This document shows, piece by piece, positions 20,251-29,209 of a stretch of 64,000 nucleotides of DNA. The position numbers and the translations under genes are program-made. Each line of letters begins with the position of its first letter. Positions within the stretch are counted from its first letter, which is position 1. The notes under the pieces are model-generated. The model worked only from the letters and a program-made list of their open reading frames with translations, was not told where the DNA came from and ran no database searches. The DNA comes from Planctomyces sp. (lineage in GTDB: Bacteria > Planctomycetota > Planctomycetia > Planctomycetales > Planctomycetaceae), in NCBI GenBank assembly GCA_019636235.1, contig JAHBXW010000007.1, positions 62,001 to 126,000 on the forward strand, written 5' to 3'.

Positions 20251-22140
20251 ATGCGGCTGTGGTACAACCAGATCCACGACAGCCGACGCTCGCTGCTCGA
20301 GACCGAGCACGACCTCGTCTCGATCGGACGCGACCGCGCCAACACGCTGGTCCTCAACAGCCCGCTGGTCTCCAAGAAACAGGCCCTGATCCGCCGCGTC
20401 GAGGGACGTCTCGTCCTGCACAACCTCGGGCTGAACAGTTGCGTCGTCGGCGATGACGAGGTCCTCGGCGGGCAGTCCCGGGAGTTCACCGCCGGCGAAA
20501 CCGTCCGCATCTGGCCCTACACGATCACCATCGAGACGGCCGACGTCGCCCCCATCGGCCGGCAGGAACTCGAACAACACCTGCGGTCCCTGATGTCGGG
20601 GCTCGAAACCCGCGTCCACCGCACGCTGCTCAGCCGGTTCGAACTCTACGAACTCGAACAAAACCGCCTGGGGGACGAACGCAACATCCTGCAACTGGAG
20701 CAGCACATCGAGGACGTCTGCCGGGAGCTGCAGTTGTTCTCGGACGCCAACGAACCGCTGCTCGAAGAGGTCGTCGGACTGGTGCTTCGCGACTACGTCG
20801 TGAACCAGTTGATCCTGGAAAGCGACGACGACCGCACGCGCACCGCGCGGCTGACCTGGAACGAATTCGATGTCCCGACGACGCTCGTCCCCGAGCGGGA
20901 AACCGAACTCCAGAACCTGCTGAAGATCGCCCGGGAACAACTGCAGCTCGACGCCCAGCCGGACCTCAGCAGCCGCATCCGCCGCGTGGAGTCGCACTTC
21001 ACGCAGGTGTTTCCGCAGCTCCGGACGCAGTTGCATCGGGAGCTGCGGCGGTACCTCGTGCTGCGGACCTTGAAGAAGGACTTGAAGGACACGGTATTCG
21101 GGTACGGGCCGCTGCAGGACCTGCTGCGGGCGCCGACGATCACGGAGATCATGGTCATCCGCAGCGATCAGATCTATGTGGAGCGGGACGGCGTGATCGA
21201 GCTGTCGGGGCGGCGGTTTCTGTCGGACAAGGTGACGGAATCGATCATTGAACGGATCGTGGCGCAGGTCGGACGGCGGATCGACAAGAGTCAGCCGCTG
21301 GTCGACGCCCGGCTGGACGACGGCAGCCGCGTGAACGCCGTCATTCCGCCGCTGGCCGTCCGGGGGCCCTGCCTGACGATCCGCAAGTTTCCGGCGTTCC
21401 GGTTCACGATGGAGGACCTGGTCGACACGGACACGCTGACGGCGTCCGCGGCGGCGTTCCTGCGGGCCTGCGTCGTCGACCAGCGAAACATCCTCGTCAG
21501 CGGCGGCACGGGCGCCGGCAAGACGACGCTGCTGAACGTCCTGTCCGCGTTCATTCCGGTCAAGGAGCGGATCATCACGGTCGAGGACACGCAGGAGCTG
21601 CAGTTGAGGCAGGAGCACGTGGTGTCGCTGGAGTCGAAGCCGGCGAACATCGAGGGGGCCGGGGCCTACACCATTCGCGACCTGGTGCGGAATGCGCTCC
21701 GCATGCGGCCCGACCGGATCATCGTCGGCGAGTGCCGCGGCGCCGAGGCGCTGGATATGCTGCAGGCCATGAACACCGGGCACGACGGCTCGATGACGAC
21801 CGTGCACGCGAACAGCTCCGAGGAAGTCGTGAAACGGCTGGAGCTGCTGGTGCTGATGGGGGCGGAGATCCCGGTGGCGTCGATCCACCGTCAGATCGCC
21901 TCGGCGATCGACGTCATCGTGCAGATCAGCCGGGAGTCAGGGGGCCGGCGGGTCATCACGCAGGTTTCCGAGGCCGCGGGGTACGATGAGCAGACCGGCC
22001 GGCTGATCATCCATGACGTATTCAATCGCCGGAACGGCCAGACGCTGACGCCCACGGGATACCTGCCGACGTTTCTGGGACAACTGTTGGAATCGCGGCT
22101 GTTGCCGATCGAGTTTCTGCTGGACGGGGCGCCGGGGTGA
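20251..22140 (+). CDS. cpaF: FHA-domain CpaF-type secretion ATPase
   Basis: A 629-residue protein: an N-terminal forkhead-associated (phosphothreonine-binding) domain (about 10-95; [23 protein letters not shown]), a helical linker, and a type II/IV secretion ATPase of the CpaF/TadA family. Visible are the N-terminal ATPase domain ([18 protein letters not shown]), Walker [13 protein letters not shown] (417-428), [11 protein letters not shown], Walker [36 protein letters not shown]. CpaF motors drive Tad/Flp pilus assembly. Odd: no other tad genes (tadB, tadC, flp, rcpA) are in the window, and FHA fusion implies control by Ser/Thr phosphorylation. Followed by an overlapping membrane-protein gene. 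Confidence 0.88.
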   Translation: MRLWYNQIHDSRRSLLETEHDLVSIGRDRANTLVLNSPLVSKKQALIRRVEGRLVLHNLGLNSCVVGDDEVLGGQSREFTAGETVRIWPYTITIETADVAPIGRQELEQHLRSLMSGLETRVHRTLLSRFELYELEQNRLGDERNILQLEQHIEDVCRELQLFSDANEPLLEEVVGLVLRDYVVNQLILESDDDRTRTARLTWNEFDVPTTLVPERETELQNLLKIAREQLQLDAQPDLSSRIRRVESHFTQVFPQLRTQLHRELRRYLVLRTLKKDLKDTVFGYGPLQDLLRAPTITEIMVIRSDQIYVERDGVIELSGRRFLSDKVTESIIERIVAQVGRRIDKSQPLVDARLDDGSRVNAVIPPLAVRGPCLTIRKFPAFRFTMEDLVDTDTLTASAAAFLRACVVDQRNILVSGGTGAGKTTLLNVLSAFIPVKERIITVEDTQELQLRQEHVVSLESKPANIEGAGAYTIRDLVRNALRMRPDRIIVGECRGAEALDMLQAMNTGHDGSMTTVHANSSEEVVKRLELLVLMGAEIPVASIHRQIASAIDVIVQISRESGGRRVITQVSEAAGYDEQTGRLIIHDVFNRRNGQTLTPTGYLPTFLGQLLESRLLPIEFLLDGAPG

Positions 22141-22628
22141 TGTGGTCGAACGTGTGTCTGTGCGCGGCGCGATTGCTGACAGCGGGCTGGGTCGGCGCGG
22201 CGGCCCTGTTCGTTGTGAACGGCGTGCTCGAAGTCACCTCGCCCCAGTTCGATTCGCTGGTGAGAGATCAGCTCGTCCTGATCCGGTTCCCCGCGTATTA
22301 CCTGTTCGGCTTCGTGATGGTGCTGGGCGGTCTGCTGGCGACGGCGTGCGCCGGGCGGATCCTGCCTGGTCGTCGGCGGGTCATCGGCCTCGTGCTGCTG
22401 ACGCTGGCGCTGGCGCTGATGATCTACGACTGGCTGCGGATCTATTCGCCGCTGCAGGCGCTGTTGTCGCCGCCGGGCCAGCCGCGGACACCCGACTTCC
22501 GGGTGCTGCATGTCTGGTCGGAGGTCGTCAATACAATCGACGTGACGCTGGCGCTTGCCGCGGCGGTCGTGCTGTGCTGGCCCACGCGGCCGGGCGGAAC
22601 GCTCCCCTCGGCGTCAGCGCCGCCCTGA
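22140..22628 (+). CDS. Small four-helix membrane protein (DUF4149-like)
   Basis: A 162-residue protein with four hydrophobic helices: LLTAGWVGAAALFVVNGVLE, AYYLFGFVMVLGGLLATA, VIGLVLLTLALALMIYDW and TIDVTLALAAAVVLCW. Layout and size resemble DUF4149 membrane proteins, whose function is unknown. The ATG overlaps the cpaF stop codon (TGATG), so the two are translationally coupled; whether they work together is not known. A GTG at 22137 is an alternative start. It ends about 60 bp before the 3' end of the convergent peptide precursor gene. Confidence 0.6.
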   Translation: MWSNVCLCAARLLTAGWVGAAALFVVNGVLEVTSPQFDSLVRDQLVLIRFPAYYLFGFVMVLGGLLATACAGRILPGRRRVIGLVLLTLALALMIYDWLRIYSPLQALLSPPGQPRTPDFRVLHVWSEVVNTIDVTLALAAAVVLCWPTRPGGTLPSASAPP

Positions 22629-22685
22629 TCGTCGCGCTAGTCGTCGCGCGGCCGACCGGGACGGCGCCGGCGTCGATCGCGCCGC

Positions 22686-23201
22686 TCACCAGCCGCGGCA
22701 GCCCCCTTCTTCGCCGAGCGCCCGCGTCGTGTACTGCGGCTGGCTGACGACCGGCCAGCGCTGCGACGGCCGCGACGCCGCGCCTTCCTCGCCGAGCGCG
22801 AACGTCGTGATCTGGCGGGGCGGGGCGCTGCCCTCCTCGCCGAGCGCGAAAGTCGTGACGGTGTTCCGCGGCGGACGCGGCGAACTGCCTTCCTCCCCCA
22901 GCGCGTACGTCGTCGCCGTGTTTCGCGGCGGACGCGGCGAACTCCCCTCTTCACCAAGTGCGAATGTCGTCATCTGCGGGTTTCGCGGCTGCGGCGCGGG
23001 GCCGGGACGCCCCCCTTCTTCGCCGAGCGCCTGCGTCGTCGCCCGCCCGTTGGCCAGGCTGGATCGGCCGATCATCAGCGCCGCCAGACCCGCGAGGCCT
23101 CCCGCGATCCGTCCGAAAAACGAACGCCGCGTCGCCGGCGCGTCCGTCGCTTCCCGCGTTCCCGTTTCTGCAGGCAGGATGCCTTCGAAGGGATGTTGCA
23201 T
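22686..23201 (-). CDS. Multicore graspetide-type precursor with twin-arginine-like leader
   Basis: A 171-residue protein, predicted ribosomal precursor of an omega-ester-linked peptide. A short leader (MQHPFEGILPAETG) and a twin-arginine segment (RRSFFG, 25-30) with a hydrophobic stretch to about 49 precede six copies of TT-x-ALGEE-G, whose Thr pairs are at 55-56, 78-79, 97-98, 116-117, 132-133 and 158-159. The third residue varies (Q, F, Y, F, F, R). Spacers are P/R/S-rich. TTxxxxEE is the core pattern of plesiocin-type graspetides, in which Thr hydroxyls are esterified to Glu side chains by an ATP-grasp enzyme; such an enzyme is divergently encoded 70 bp away. The ATG has GAGGAG 8 nt upstream. 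Confidence 0.8.
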   Translation of the reverse strand: MQHPFEGILPAETGTREATDAPATRRSFFGRIAGGLAGLAALMIGRSSLANGRATTQALGEEGGRPGPAPQPRNPQMTTFALGEEGSSPRPPRNTATTYALGEEGSSPRPPRNTVTTFALGEEGSAPPRQITTFALGEEGAASRPSQRWPVVSQPQYTTRALGEEGGCRGW

Positions 23202-23271
23202 CGTCCGTCTCCTCAAACTCGCTACGCTGCCGTCAGTCGATTCGTGTTCTCGAAATCCAGGGACGGCGGCG

Positions 23272-24174
23272 ATGACCATTTTGATTCTGGGCGGGGCCGA
23301 CGATGACCACGCCCGGCAGGTCCTCGAACGGTTGACCGCCCGGGGAGCTGACGCGGAACTGCTGGACAGCCGCGACTTCCCGGAGCGGACGCAGGTCGCA
23401 TACCGGCCCGGCCAAAACGACGGCGAATTGAGTCTGCCGCACGGTCGCTCGATTCCGTTCGCCGGAATCCGTTCCGTGTATTGGCGTTCCTACGCGGGGC
23501 CGCGGGCCGCGCCGCTCCCCGACCCCGAGCAGGCCTACATCGCCACCAACGACGCGCGCAGCCTGTTTGAGTCCATACTCATCAACCTGAGGGCGCGCTG
23601 GGTCAACGGCTGGAAGGCGTTTCAGCTGCATCAGACCAAGCCGGTCCAACTGGCGATCGTCGCTCAACTGGGCGTCGATGTGCCCGAAACGCTGCTCGCG
23701 AACCATCCGGATGCGGTGCGGGAGTTCGCCGCCCGCGTGCCCTGCATCTTCAAGCCCGTGCAGGGAGGCGCGCACGCCCGTGAACTCACGCCAGACCTGC
23801 TGACCGACGAGGCGCTGTCCCGACTGCGGCTGGCCCCGGTGACGATTCAGGAGGCGATCCCCGGGACGAACATTCGCGTGTTCGTGGCCGGCAGCGTGGT
23901 GGACGCCTGCGAGATCGAAGCCGCCTCCCTCGATTTTCGGGATGACCCCCGCGCGCGGCTCCGCGTGCACGCCTTGCCCGATGATAGCGCCGAGCAGAGC
24001 CGCAGGATCGCCGAGGCGCTCGACCTGGTGTGGACGGGCATCGACTACCGGCTGACGGCGGATGGGCGATACGTGTTCCTGGAGGCGAACCCCAGCCCGA
24101 TGTTCCTGGGCTTCGAGGCCGCGACCGGACTGCCGCTGACGGAGCGCCTGCTGGCGCTGTTGACGGAGGCGTGA
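23272..24174 (+). CDS. ATP-grasp peptide ligase, MvdC/MvdD-like (graspetide synthetase)
   Basis: A 300-residue ATP-grasp protein. The N-terminal pre-ATP-grasp region reads MTILILGGADDDHARQVLERL, with SVYWRSYAGPRAAPLPD (69-85) matching the YWRR-like segment of microviridin ligases. The grasp fold shows FQLHQTKPVQLAIVAQLGVDVPETL, a nucleotide lysine in CIFKPVQGG (Lys161), TIQEAIPGTNIRVFV, and metal ligands near Asp258, Glu271 and Asn273 (WTGIDYRLTADGRYVFLEANPSP). These enzymes phosphorylate Glu/Asp carboxylates and form esters or amides in a precursor peptide. The adjacent TTxALGEE-repeat precursor is the obvious substrate. A general RimK-like ligase is the alternative. Confidence 0.85.
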   Translation: MTILILGGADDDHARQVLERLTARGADAELLDSRDFPERTQVAYRPGQNDGELSLPHGRSIPFAGIRSVYWRSYAGPRAAPLPDPEQAYIATNDARSLFESILINLRARWVNGWKAFQLHQTKPVQLAIVAQLGVDVPETLLANHPDAVREFAARVPCIFKPVQGGAHARELTPDLLTDEALSRLRLAPVTIQEAIPGTNIRVFVAGSVVDACEIEAASLDFRDDPRARLRVHALPDDSAEQSRRIAEALDLVWTGIDYRLTADGRYVFLEANPSPMFLGFEAATGLPLTERLLALLTEA

Positions 24175-24262
24175 TGGCCGCCCACATCCCCGTTTCCCCG
24201 CCCCGATCCCCGGGCTGCCTGGACGCCGTGGGCGGTTGGTGTGCGCCGGCGGGTTCTGATAT

Positions 24263-27142
24263 ATGGCAATTCTGGGCGTCCGGGTCCTCGGGACGGCGGC
24301 ACGGGCGACCCCTCGTGAAAGCATCGTGGTGACTGAGACGACCGAGACGAAAGCACAACCCGGACGCGAGCGGCTGAACCGCCGCGACAAGGCCGCCCTC
24401 GTCGTCCTCCTCGCCGGGATTCCGCTGATGGCGTTCGCCCTCCGGGGCGTCCGAATTGAGAACGACGTCGAACAGTGGCTGCCCGAAGAAGACAGCGGCT
24501 CGCTGATCCTCGACTGGCATTACGAGCATTTCTCGCCGCAGGAACGGTTTCTTGTCGGCTGGGACAGCAACTCGCTCGACGATCCCCGGGTCGAGCGTCT
24601 GGCGGCGCTGCTCGCCGGCCCGCCCGACCGCGAGGGCTTCCGGGCCGGACATGATCCGCGGATCGAACGCGTCTCGACGCCCCGGGACCTGCTGCAGCGG
24701 ATGCACGAAAACCGCATCCCGCTCGCCGAGTCGATCCGCCGCTGCGTCGGCGTCTCCATCGGCCACGGGGCGCTGAAGATCGAACTGACGGACGACGGGC
24801 GGACCCAGCCCGAGCTGACGTTCCGCAAGATCGCCGACACGCTGGTCGAGCTCGGCGTCGCGCCGATCCTGATGCCGCCGCTGCGCCGCGCCGACGTCCT
24901 CCCCGCGGGCGAGTCGGCCCAGCCGGACGATCCGCTGCACCGGGCGTCGCTGCTGGACATCGCCGAACACGACCTGCAGGTCCGCTGGAAGGGGCTGACG
25001 CCCGACGGGCCGCTGATCGAGGAGATCCGCAACACGCTGCCGATGATCCGCCAGAACGCCCGCCCGCTGGTGAAGAGCGTGTTCTTCGCTCCGGGGGCGC
25101 CGGTGGCGGTGACGATCGTCTTGACGCAGGCGGGATCGGACGACGTCACCGGCAGCGTGGCGGTCGTCCGCGCGGCGGCGGACGAGGTCGGCATCCCGCT
25201 CGACGAGCTGCGGATGGGGGGCGCGCCGATCGGGCGCAGCCGCCTGAACCGCGAGGCCATCCGGGCGCTGTGGAACACCGACTATCCCGCATGGAACCTC
25301 TACAAACGCTCGCCCGTGCTGTTGTCGGCGCTGGTCGGCGCGCTGCTGGCGATGGTCATGCTCAGGGGGGTGCGGCTGACGGCGATCGTACTGTTCGCGG
25401 CGACGTACGTGGCCTGCGCGACGGTCGCGCTGGTGCCCTTGATGGGCGACACGCTGAACATGGTTCTGGTGGTGATGCCCAACCTGATGCTGGTGGTGAC
25501 GATGTCGGGGGCGATCCACATCATCAACTACTGGCGGCATGAGCTGGACGACGACGGCGACGGAGCGGTGAGCCGCGCGGTCCGCACGGGGCTGGCGCCC
25601 TGCACGCTGGCCAGCGTGACGACGGCGATCGGCACGGCGTCGCTGGCGACGAGCACGCTGCTGCCGATCCGTTCCTTCGGACTGTATTCGACGGTCGGCG
25701 TGCTGGGATCGTTGGCGATGGTGCTGTTGGGCGTGCCGGCGCTGCTCAAGCTGGCGGGCCCGGGCTCGCGGGGCCGCCGCGCGCCGTCCTCGCGGAACAG
25801 CGGCTGGCGGACGCTGGGCTGGTTCACCAGCAAGTACCACGTGGCCATCCAGTTTCTGCTGACCGTGGTATTCCTGCAGTCCGTGTGGGGCATGCAGTGG
25901 CTGCGCACGGAAACGAAAGTCATCCGTTACTTCCCGGACCATCTGCGGATCGTCGAGGACTACGATTTCTTCGAACAGCTGCTGGCCGGCGTGGTGAACG
26001 TCGACGTGCTCGTGCACTTCAACGAGTCCGCGATCGCGGAGACCGACATCGTCCGACGGCTGGAGACCGTGCGGGCGATCGAGACAGCGCTGCAGAACCA
26101 GCCGGGCGTGACCGGGACGCTGTCGGTCGCCGACTTCCGGCGGACGCTGGAACCACCCGCCGAGGATGAGCCGCTGCGCGTGAAGTTGTTGTATCGCCAG
26201 GGGCTGCGGCGGATGCGGGCCGGCATTTTCCAACTGCCGTTCGGATCCAGCGCAGCGCCTGATCCGGTCGAGGCCAGCGAGCCGGACGCGGCGCCGTCCG
26301 GCAGCGTGGCGTCCTCCAGCCTGGCGACGCTGGTCCGCCGTCCGCTGCAGCTCGAGCACGACGGCCGGAACGTCGACTTCCGCGAAGGGGATGAGGTCTG
26401 GCGGATCCGCGTGCACTGCAACGTGCTGGGCGACATCAACTACTCGTCCCTGCTCGCGCAGGTCGACCTGCGGGTCCGCGAATCCCTGGGGGATTATCCG
26501 GGGGCGGACTTTGTCATCACCGGCTCGGTGCCGCTGTTCCTGCACGCCCAGCAGGAGCTGCTGCGGAGCCTGATCACGAGCTTCGGGCTGGCGGTGGGAT
26601 TGATCACGCTGATGGTGATGCTGCTGCTGCGGAGCGTGCGGGGCGGGCTGTACGCGATGCTGCCCAACCTGTTTCCGGTGGGCGTTTCGTTTGGCACTCT
26701 GGCCTGGATGAAGGTGCCGATCGACGTCGGCACAATGATGACGGCGTCGATCGCACTGGGGCTGGCGATCGATGCGACGCTGCATCTGATCACCTGGTTC
26801 GAGGACAGTCTGGAGCGGGAACGACATCGCTCGTCTGCGGTCAAGGAATCGCTGTTGCAGTGCGGTCCGGCCGTGTTTCAGACGAGCGTGATCATCGCGT
26901 TCGGGATGTTCATGCTGAGCGGCGCGGACCTGTTGCTGATCTCGCGGTTCGGCTGGCTGATGGCGCTGCTGGCGTTGACGGCGCTGGTGTCGGACATCGT
27001 GCTGCTGCCGGCGCTGCTGGCGTCGCGGATGGGCGAATTGCTGCGGCCCCGAAAGATCATGCGGAAGCCGCGCGGCGCGTCGTCCCGGAAGGCGACCGAG
27101 CTGGCTGGGCAACCCGCCGCGGAGTCGGGCGGAGCGGATTAA
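24263..27142 (+). CDS. RND-superfamily (MMPL/patched-like) exporter
   Basis: A 959-residue inner-membrane protein with the duplicated RND layout: a first helix (ALVVLLAGIPLMAFAL), a large periplasmic domain with NDVEQWLPEEDSG, five helices (about 350-520) including LMLVVTMSGAIHIINYWRHE, a second single helix and periplasmic domain, and a final five-helix bundle with LGLAIDATLHLITWFEDSLERERHR. Such proteins move lipids or hydrophobic molecules using the proton gradient. The true start may be a GTG at 24326 or 24329, giving about 937 residues, because the ATG at 24263 lacks a ribosome binding site. It follows the graspetide ligase on the same strand; a role in product export is possible but speculative. 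Confidence 0.85.
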   Translation: MAILGVRVLGTAARATPRESIVVTETTETKAQPGRERLNRRDKAALVVLLAGIPLMAFALRGVRIENDVEQWLPEEDSGSLILDWHYEHFSPQERFLVGWDSNSLDDPRVERLAALLAGPPDREGFRAGHDPRIERVSTPRDLLQRMHENRIPLAESIRRCVGVSIGHGALKIELTDDGRTQPELTFRKIADTLVELGVAPILMPPLRRADVLPAGESAQPDDPLHRASLLDIAEHDLQVRWKGLTPDGPLIEEIRNTLPMIRQNARPLVKSVFFAPGAPVAVTIVLTQAGSDDVTGSVAVVRAAADEVGIPLDELRMGGAPIGRSRLNREAIRALWNTDYPAWNLYKRSPVLLSALVGALLAMVMLRGVRLTAIVLFAATYVACATVALVPLMGDTLNMVLVVMPNLMLVVTMSGAIHIINYWRHELDDDGDGAVSRAVRTGLAPCTLASVTTAIGTASLATSTLLPIRSFGLYSTVGVLGSLAMVLLGVPALLKLAGPGSRGRRAPSSRNSGWRTLGWFTSKYHVAIQFLLTVVFLQSVWGMQWLRTETKVIRYFPDHLRIVEDYDFFEQLLAGVVNVDVLVHFNESAIAETDIVRRLETVRAIETALQNQPGVTGTLSVADFRRTLEPPAEDEPLRVKLLYRQGLRRMRAGIFQLPFGSSAAPDPVEASEPDAAPSGSVASSSLATLVRRPLQLEHDGRNVDFREGDEVWRIRVHCNVLGDINYSSLLAQVDLRVRESLGDYPGADFVITGSVPLFLHAQQELLRSLITSFGLAVGLITLMVMLLLRSVRGGLYAMLPNLFPVGVSFGTLAWMKVPIDVGTMMTASIALGLAIDATLHLITWFEDSLERERHRSSAVKESLLQCGPAVFQTSVIIAFGMFMLSGADLLLISRFGWLMALLALTALVSDIVLLPALLASRMGELLRPRKIMRKPRGASSRKATELAGQPAAESGGAD

Positions 27143-27173
27143 CGTCCGCGCCGGCAGCGCGTACACTTCTGGC

Positions 27174-28154
27174 ATGCATTCTCATGGCCCGTCCTGCGCC
27201 GGCGACCATCACGCACGGCACGAGCACGCCGGCGGACGCGTGGGCTGGGCGCTGGCCCTGACGCTGGTCCTGATGCTGGGGGAGTTCGCGGGCGGCTGGT
27301 GGACGAACTCGCTGGCGCTGATCGCCGACGCGGGGCACATGCTGTCCGACGCGCTGGCCCTGGCCGCGACCTGGTACGCGCTGCGGCGGATCCGCCGGCC
27401 GCCAACGCCGCGCCGCACGTTCGGCGAACGCCGCGCCGAAACGCTCGCCGCGCTGTTCAATGGCGCGCTGCTGCTGGTCGTGGCCGGCGGCATCCTGCAC
27501 GAAGCCGCCGATCGCATTCGCGACCCGCAGACGATCCTCGCCGGACCGATGCTCCTGATCGCCACCGCCGGCCTCGCCGTCAATCTCGCCGGCCTGTACC
27601 TGCTCCACGACCACCGGCACGACAGCCTGGGGCTGGAGGGCGCCTGGCAGCACGTCGCCTCGGACGCCGCCGGCAGCGTGTGCGCGATGCTGGCGGCGCT
27701 CGGCGCCTGGTGGGGCGGCTGGATGGCGCTGGACGCCGTGGCCTCGCTGGCGGTCGCCGGACTGATCATCGTCGGCGCGGTCCGCTTGCTGCGCCGGACG
27801 ATCGCCGTCCTGATGGAGCACGCCCCTGAGGGGGTCGACGTCGTGCAGGTTCGCGAGGCGCTGCTGTCGACACCCGGCGTCCAGGGCGTGCACTGCCTGC
27901 ACGTCTGGACGATCGCCAGCGGGTTCCGGGCGCTCACGGCGCACGTCGTGCACGCCGAGGGGGAATCGCCGGCCGAGCTGCTGGACCGCCTGCACGCCCG
28001 CCTGGGAGAAGAGTTTCCGGTTGAGCACGTCACGCTGCAGCTCGAAGCGCCGGACTATGCCGGTTGCCCCGGAGCGCAGGGCTGGTGCGAGACCGGTCTG
28101 GATCCGGGCGGCTTCGCCGCCGCGCACGTTCACACCGGAAACGAGGACCATTGA
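27174..28154 (+). CDS. Cation diffusion facilitator (Zn2+/Cd2+/Co2+ efflux)
   Basis: A 326-residue CDF family antiporter. The His-rich N-terminus (MHSHGPSCAGDHHARHEHAGG) is a probable metal-binding tail. Six transmembrane helices carry the metal site: LIADAGHMLSDALALAATW (helix 2, His and Asp) and AWQHVASDAAGSV (helix 5). The cytoplasmic ferredoxin-like domain (VDVVQVREALLSTPGVQGVHCLHVWTI) follows, then a C-terminal Cys/His tail. It resembles ZitB/CzcD; the metal cannot be fixed from sequence. It starts 31 bp after the RND gene and ends just before an aldo/keto reductase, so the three may share a transcript. Confidence 0.92.
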   Translation: MHSHGPSCAGDHHARHEHAGGRVGWALALTLVLMLGEFAGGWWTNSLALIADAGHMLSDALALAATWYALRRIRRPPTPRRTFGERRAETLAALFNGALLLVVAGGILHEAADRIRDPQTILAGPMLLIATAGLAVNLAGLYLLHDHRHDSLGLEGAWQHVASDAAGSVCAMLAALGAWWGGWMALDAVASLAVAGLIIVGAVRLLRRTIAVLMEHAPEGVDVVQVREALLSTPGVQGVHCLHVWTIASGFRALTAHVVHAEGESPAELLDRLHARLGEEFPVEHVTLQLEAPDYAGCPGAQGWCETGLDPGGFAAAHVHTGNEDH

Positions 28155-28162
28155 ACGCCAAC

Positions 28163-29170
28163 ATGCCTGCATCCCCGACAACAGACCCGCACGCCGCCCC
28201 GCCCCTCCGCGAGATCGGCCGCACCGGCATCCGCGTGACGCCCGTCGCCATGGGCTGCTGGCCCATCGCCGGCGTGACGAGCATCAACGTCACCGAGGAA
28301 CACAGTCTGGCGACGCTGGAGGCCGCCGCGGACGCCGGCATCAATTTCTTCGACACCGCCTACATCTACGGCTACGAAGGAGAGAGCGAACGGCTGATCG
28401 GCCGGGCGCTTGGGCATCGCCGCGGCGAACTCGTCATCGCCTCGAAATGCGGGCTGCACTGGGGGCCCGATCGCACGCAGGTCCGCGATGCCCGCCCCGA
28501 GACGATCCGCCGCGAATGCGAGGAAAGTCTGCGGCGGCTGCAGACCGACGTCATCGACCTCTACTACCTGCATGCGCCCGATCCCGCAACGCCGTTGGCC
28601 GAATCGGCCGCCGCGCTGCGGCAGCTGCTCGACGAGGGCAAGGTGCGCGCCGTCGGCGTTTCAAACTTCTCCCGGATCGAACAGTACGAAGAGTTCAACG
28701 CCGTCTGCCCGATCTCCGCCGACCAGCCGCACTACAACATGCTGCAGCGGGAGATCGAAGCGGATCGACTCCCCTGGTGCCGGGCGCACAACGTGTCAGT
28801 GATCCCCTATTGGCCGTTGATGAAGGGGCTGCTCGCCGGCCGGATCACGCGCGACCACACGTTCGATCCCCGGGACGGGCGTCGGAAGTATCCGATCTTC
28901 ATGGGACAGGAATGGGAGCGGAATCAGGACTTCCTGGATCGCATTCGGCCGATCGCGGAGCGCCAGGGACGGACCGTCGCGCAGCTGGCCGTCGCCTGGG
29001 TCGTGCAGCAACCCGGCATCACGGCGGCCTTGTGCGGCGCGAAGCGGCCCGAGCAGATTCGCGAGACCGCGGAGGCGATGAACTGGGAACTGACGGACGC
29101 CGACCTGGCGGAGATCCGGGACGCGATCCGGCTGCGGGGGGAGGTGGCGTCGCGGCCGGCCGTGCAATGA
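28163..29170 (+). CDS. Aldo/keto reductase
   Basis: A 335-residue NADPH-dependent TIM-barrel oxidoreductase. The catalytic tetrad is visible as FFDTAYIYG (Asp, Tyr), VIASKCG (Lys) and DLYYLHAPDP (His). GVSNFSRIEQYEEF and GAKRPEQIRE are family motifs; the latter binds the cofactor phosphate. Substrate is unknown. The ATG at 28163 begins 8 nt after the CDF stop; a TTG at 28151 overlapping that stop is an alternative with a closer GAGGA. Confidence 0.88.
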   Translation: MPASPTTDPHAAPPLREIGRTGIRVTPVAMGCWPIAGVTSINVTEEHSLATLEAAADAGINFFDTAYIYGYEGESERLIGRALGHRRGELVIASKCGLHWGPDRTQVRDARPETIRRECEESLRRLQTDVIDLYYLHAPDPATPLAESAAALRQLLDEGKVRAVGVSNFSRIEQYEEFNAVCPISADQPHYNMLQREIEADRLPWCRAHNVSVIPYWPLMKGLLAGRITRDHTFDPRDGRRKYPIFMGQEWERNQDFLDRIRPIAERQGRTVAQLAVAWVVQQPGITAALCGAKRPEQIRETAEAMNWELTDADLAEIRDAIRLRGEVASRPAVQ

Positions 29171-29209
29171 CTCGCAGCAGCGGACGGGCGCCGCGGTTCA
29201 GACCCAGCT

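Noticed and set aside
19960-21888. Minus-strand open frame of about 640 codons
   Set aside because: Antisense to the FHA-CpaF gene and runs through the tRNA; no domain.
22686-23060. Regularly spaced similar words on the plus strand (CCTTCCTCGCCGAGCGCG and variants) resembling a CRISPR or tandem-repeat array
   Set aside because: They are the antisense of the TTxALGEE codons of the precursor gene; spacing is irregular (16-26 codons) and the spacers are coding.
23786-27175. Minus-strand open frame of over 1,100 codons
   Set aside because: It is antisense to the ATP-grasp and RND exporter genes, is rich in Arg, His and Gln with no domain, and arises from high GC at third positions.
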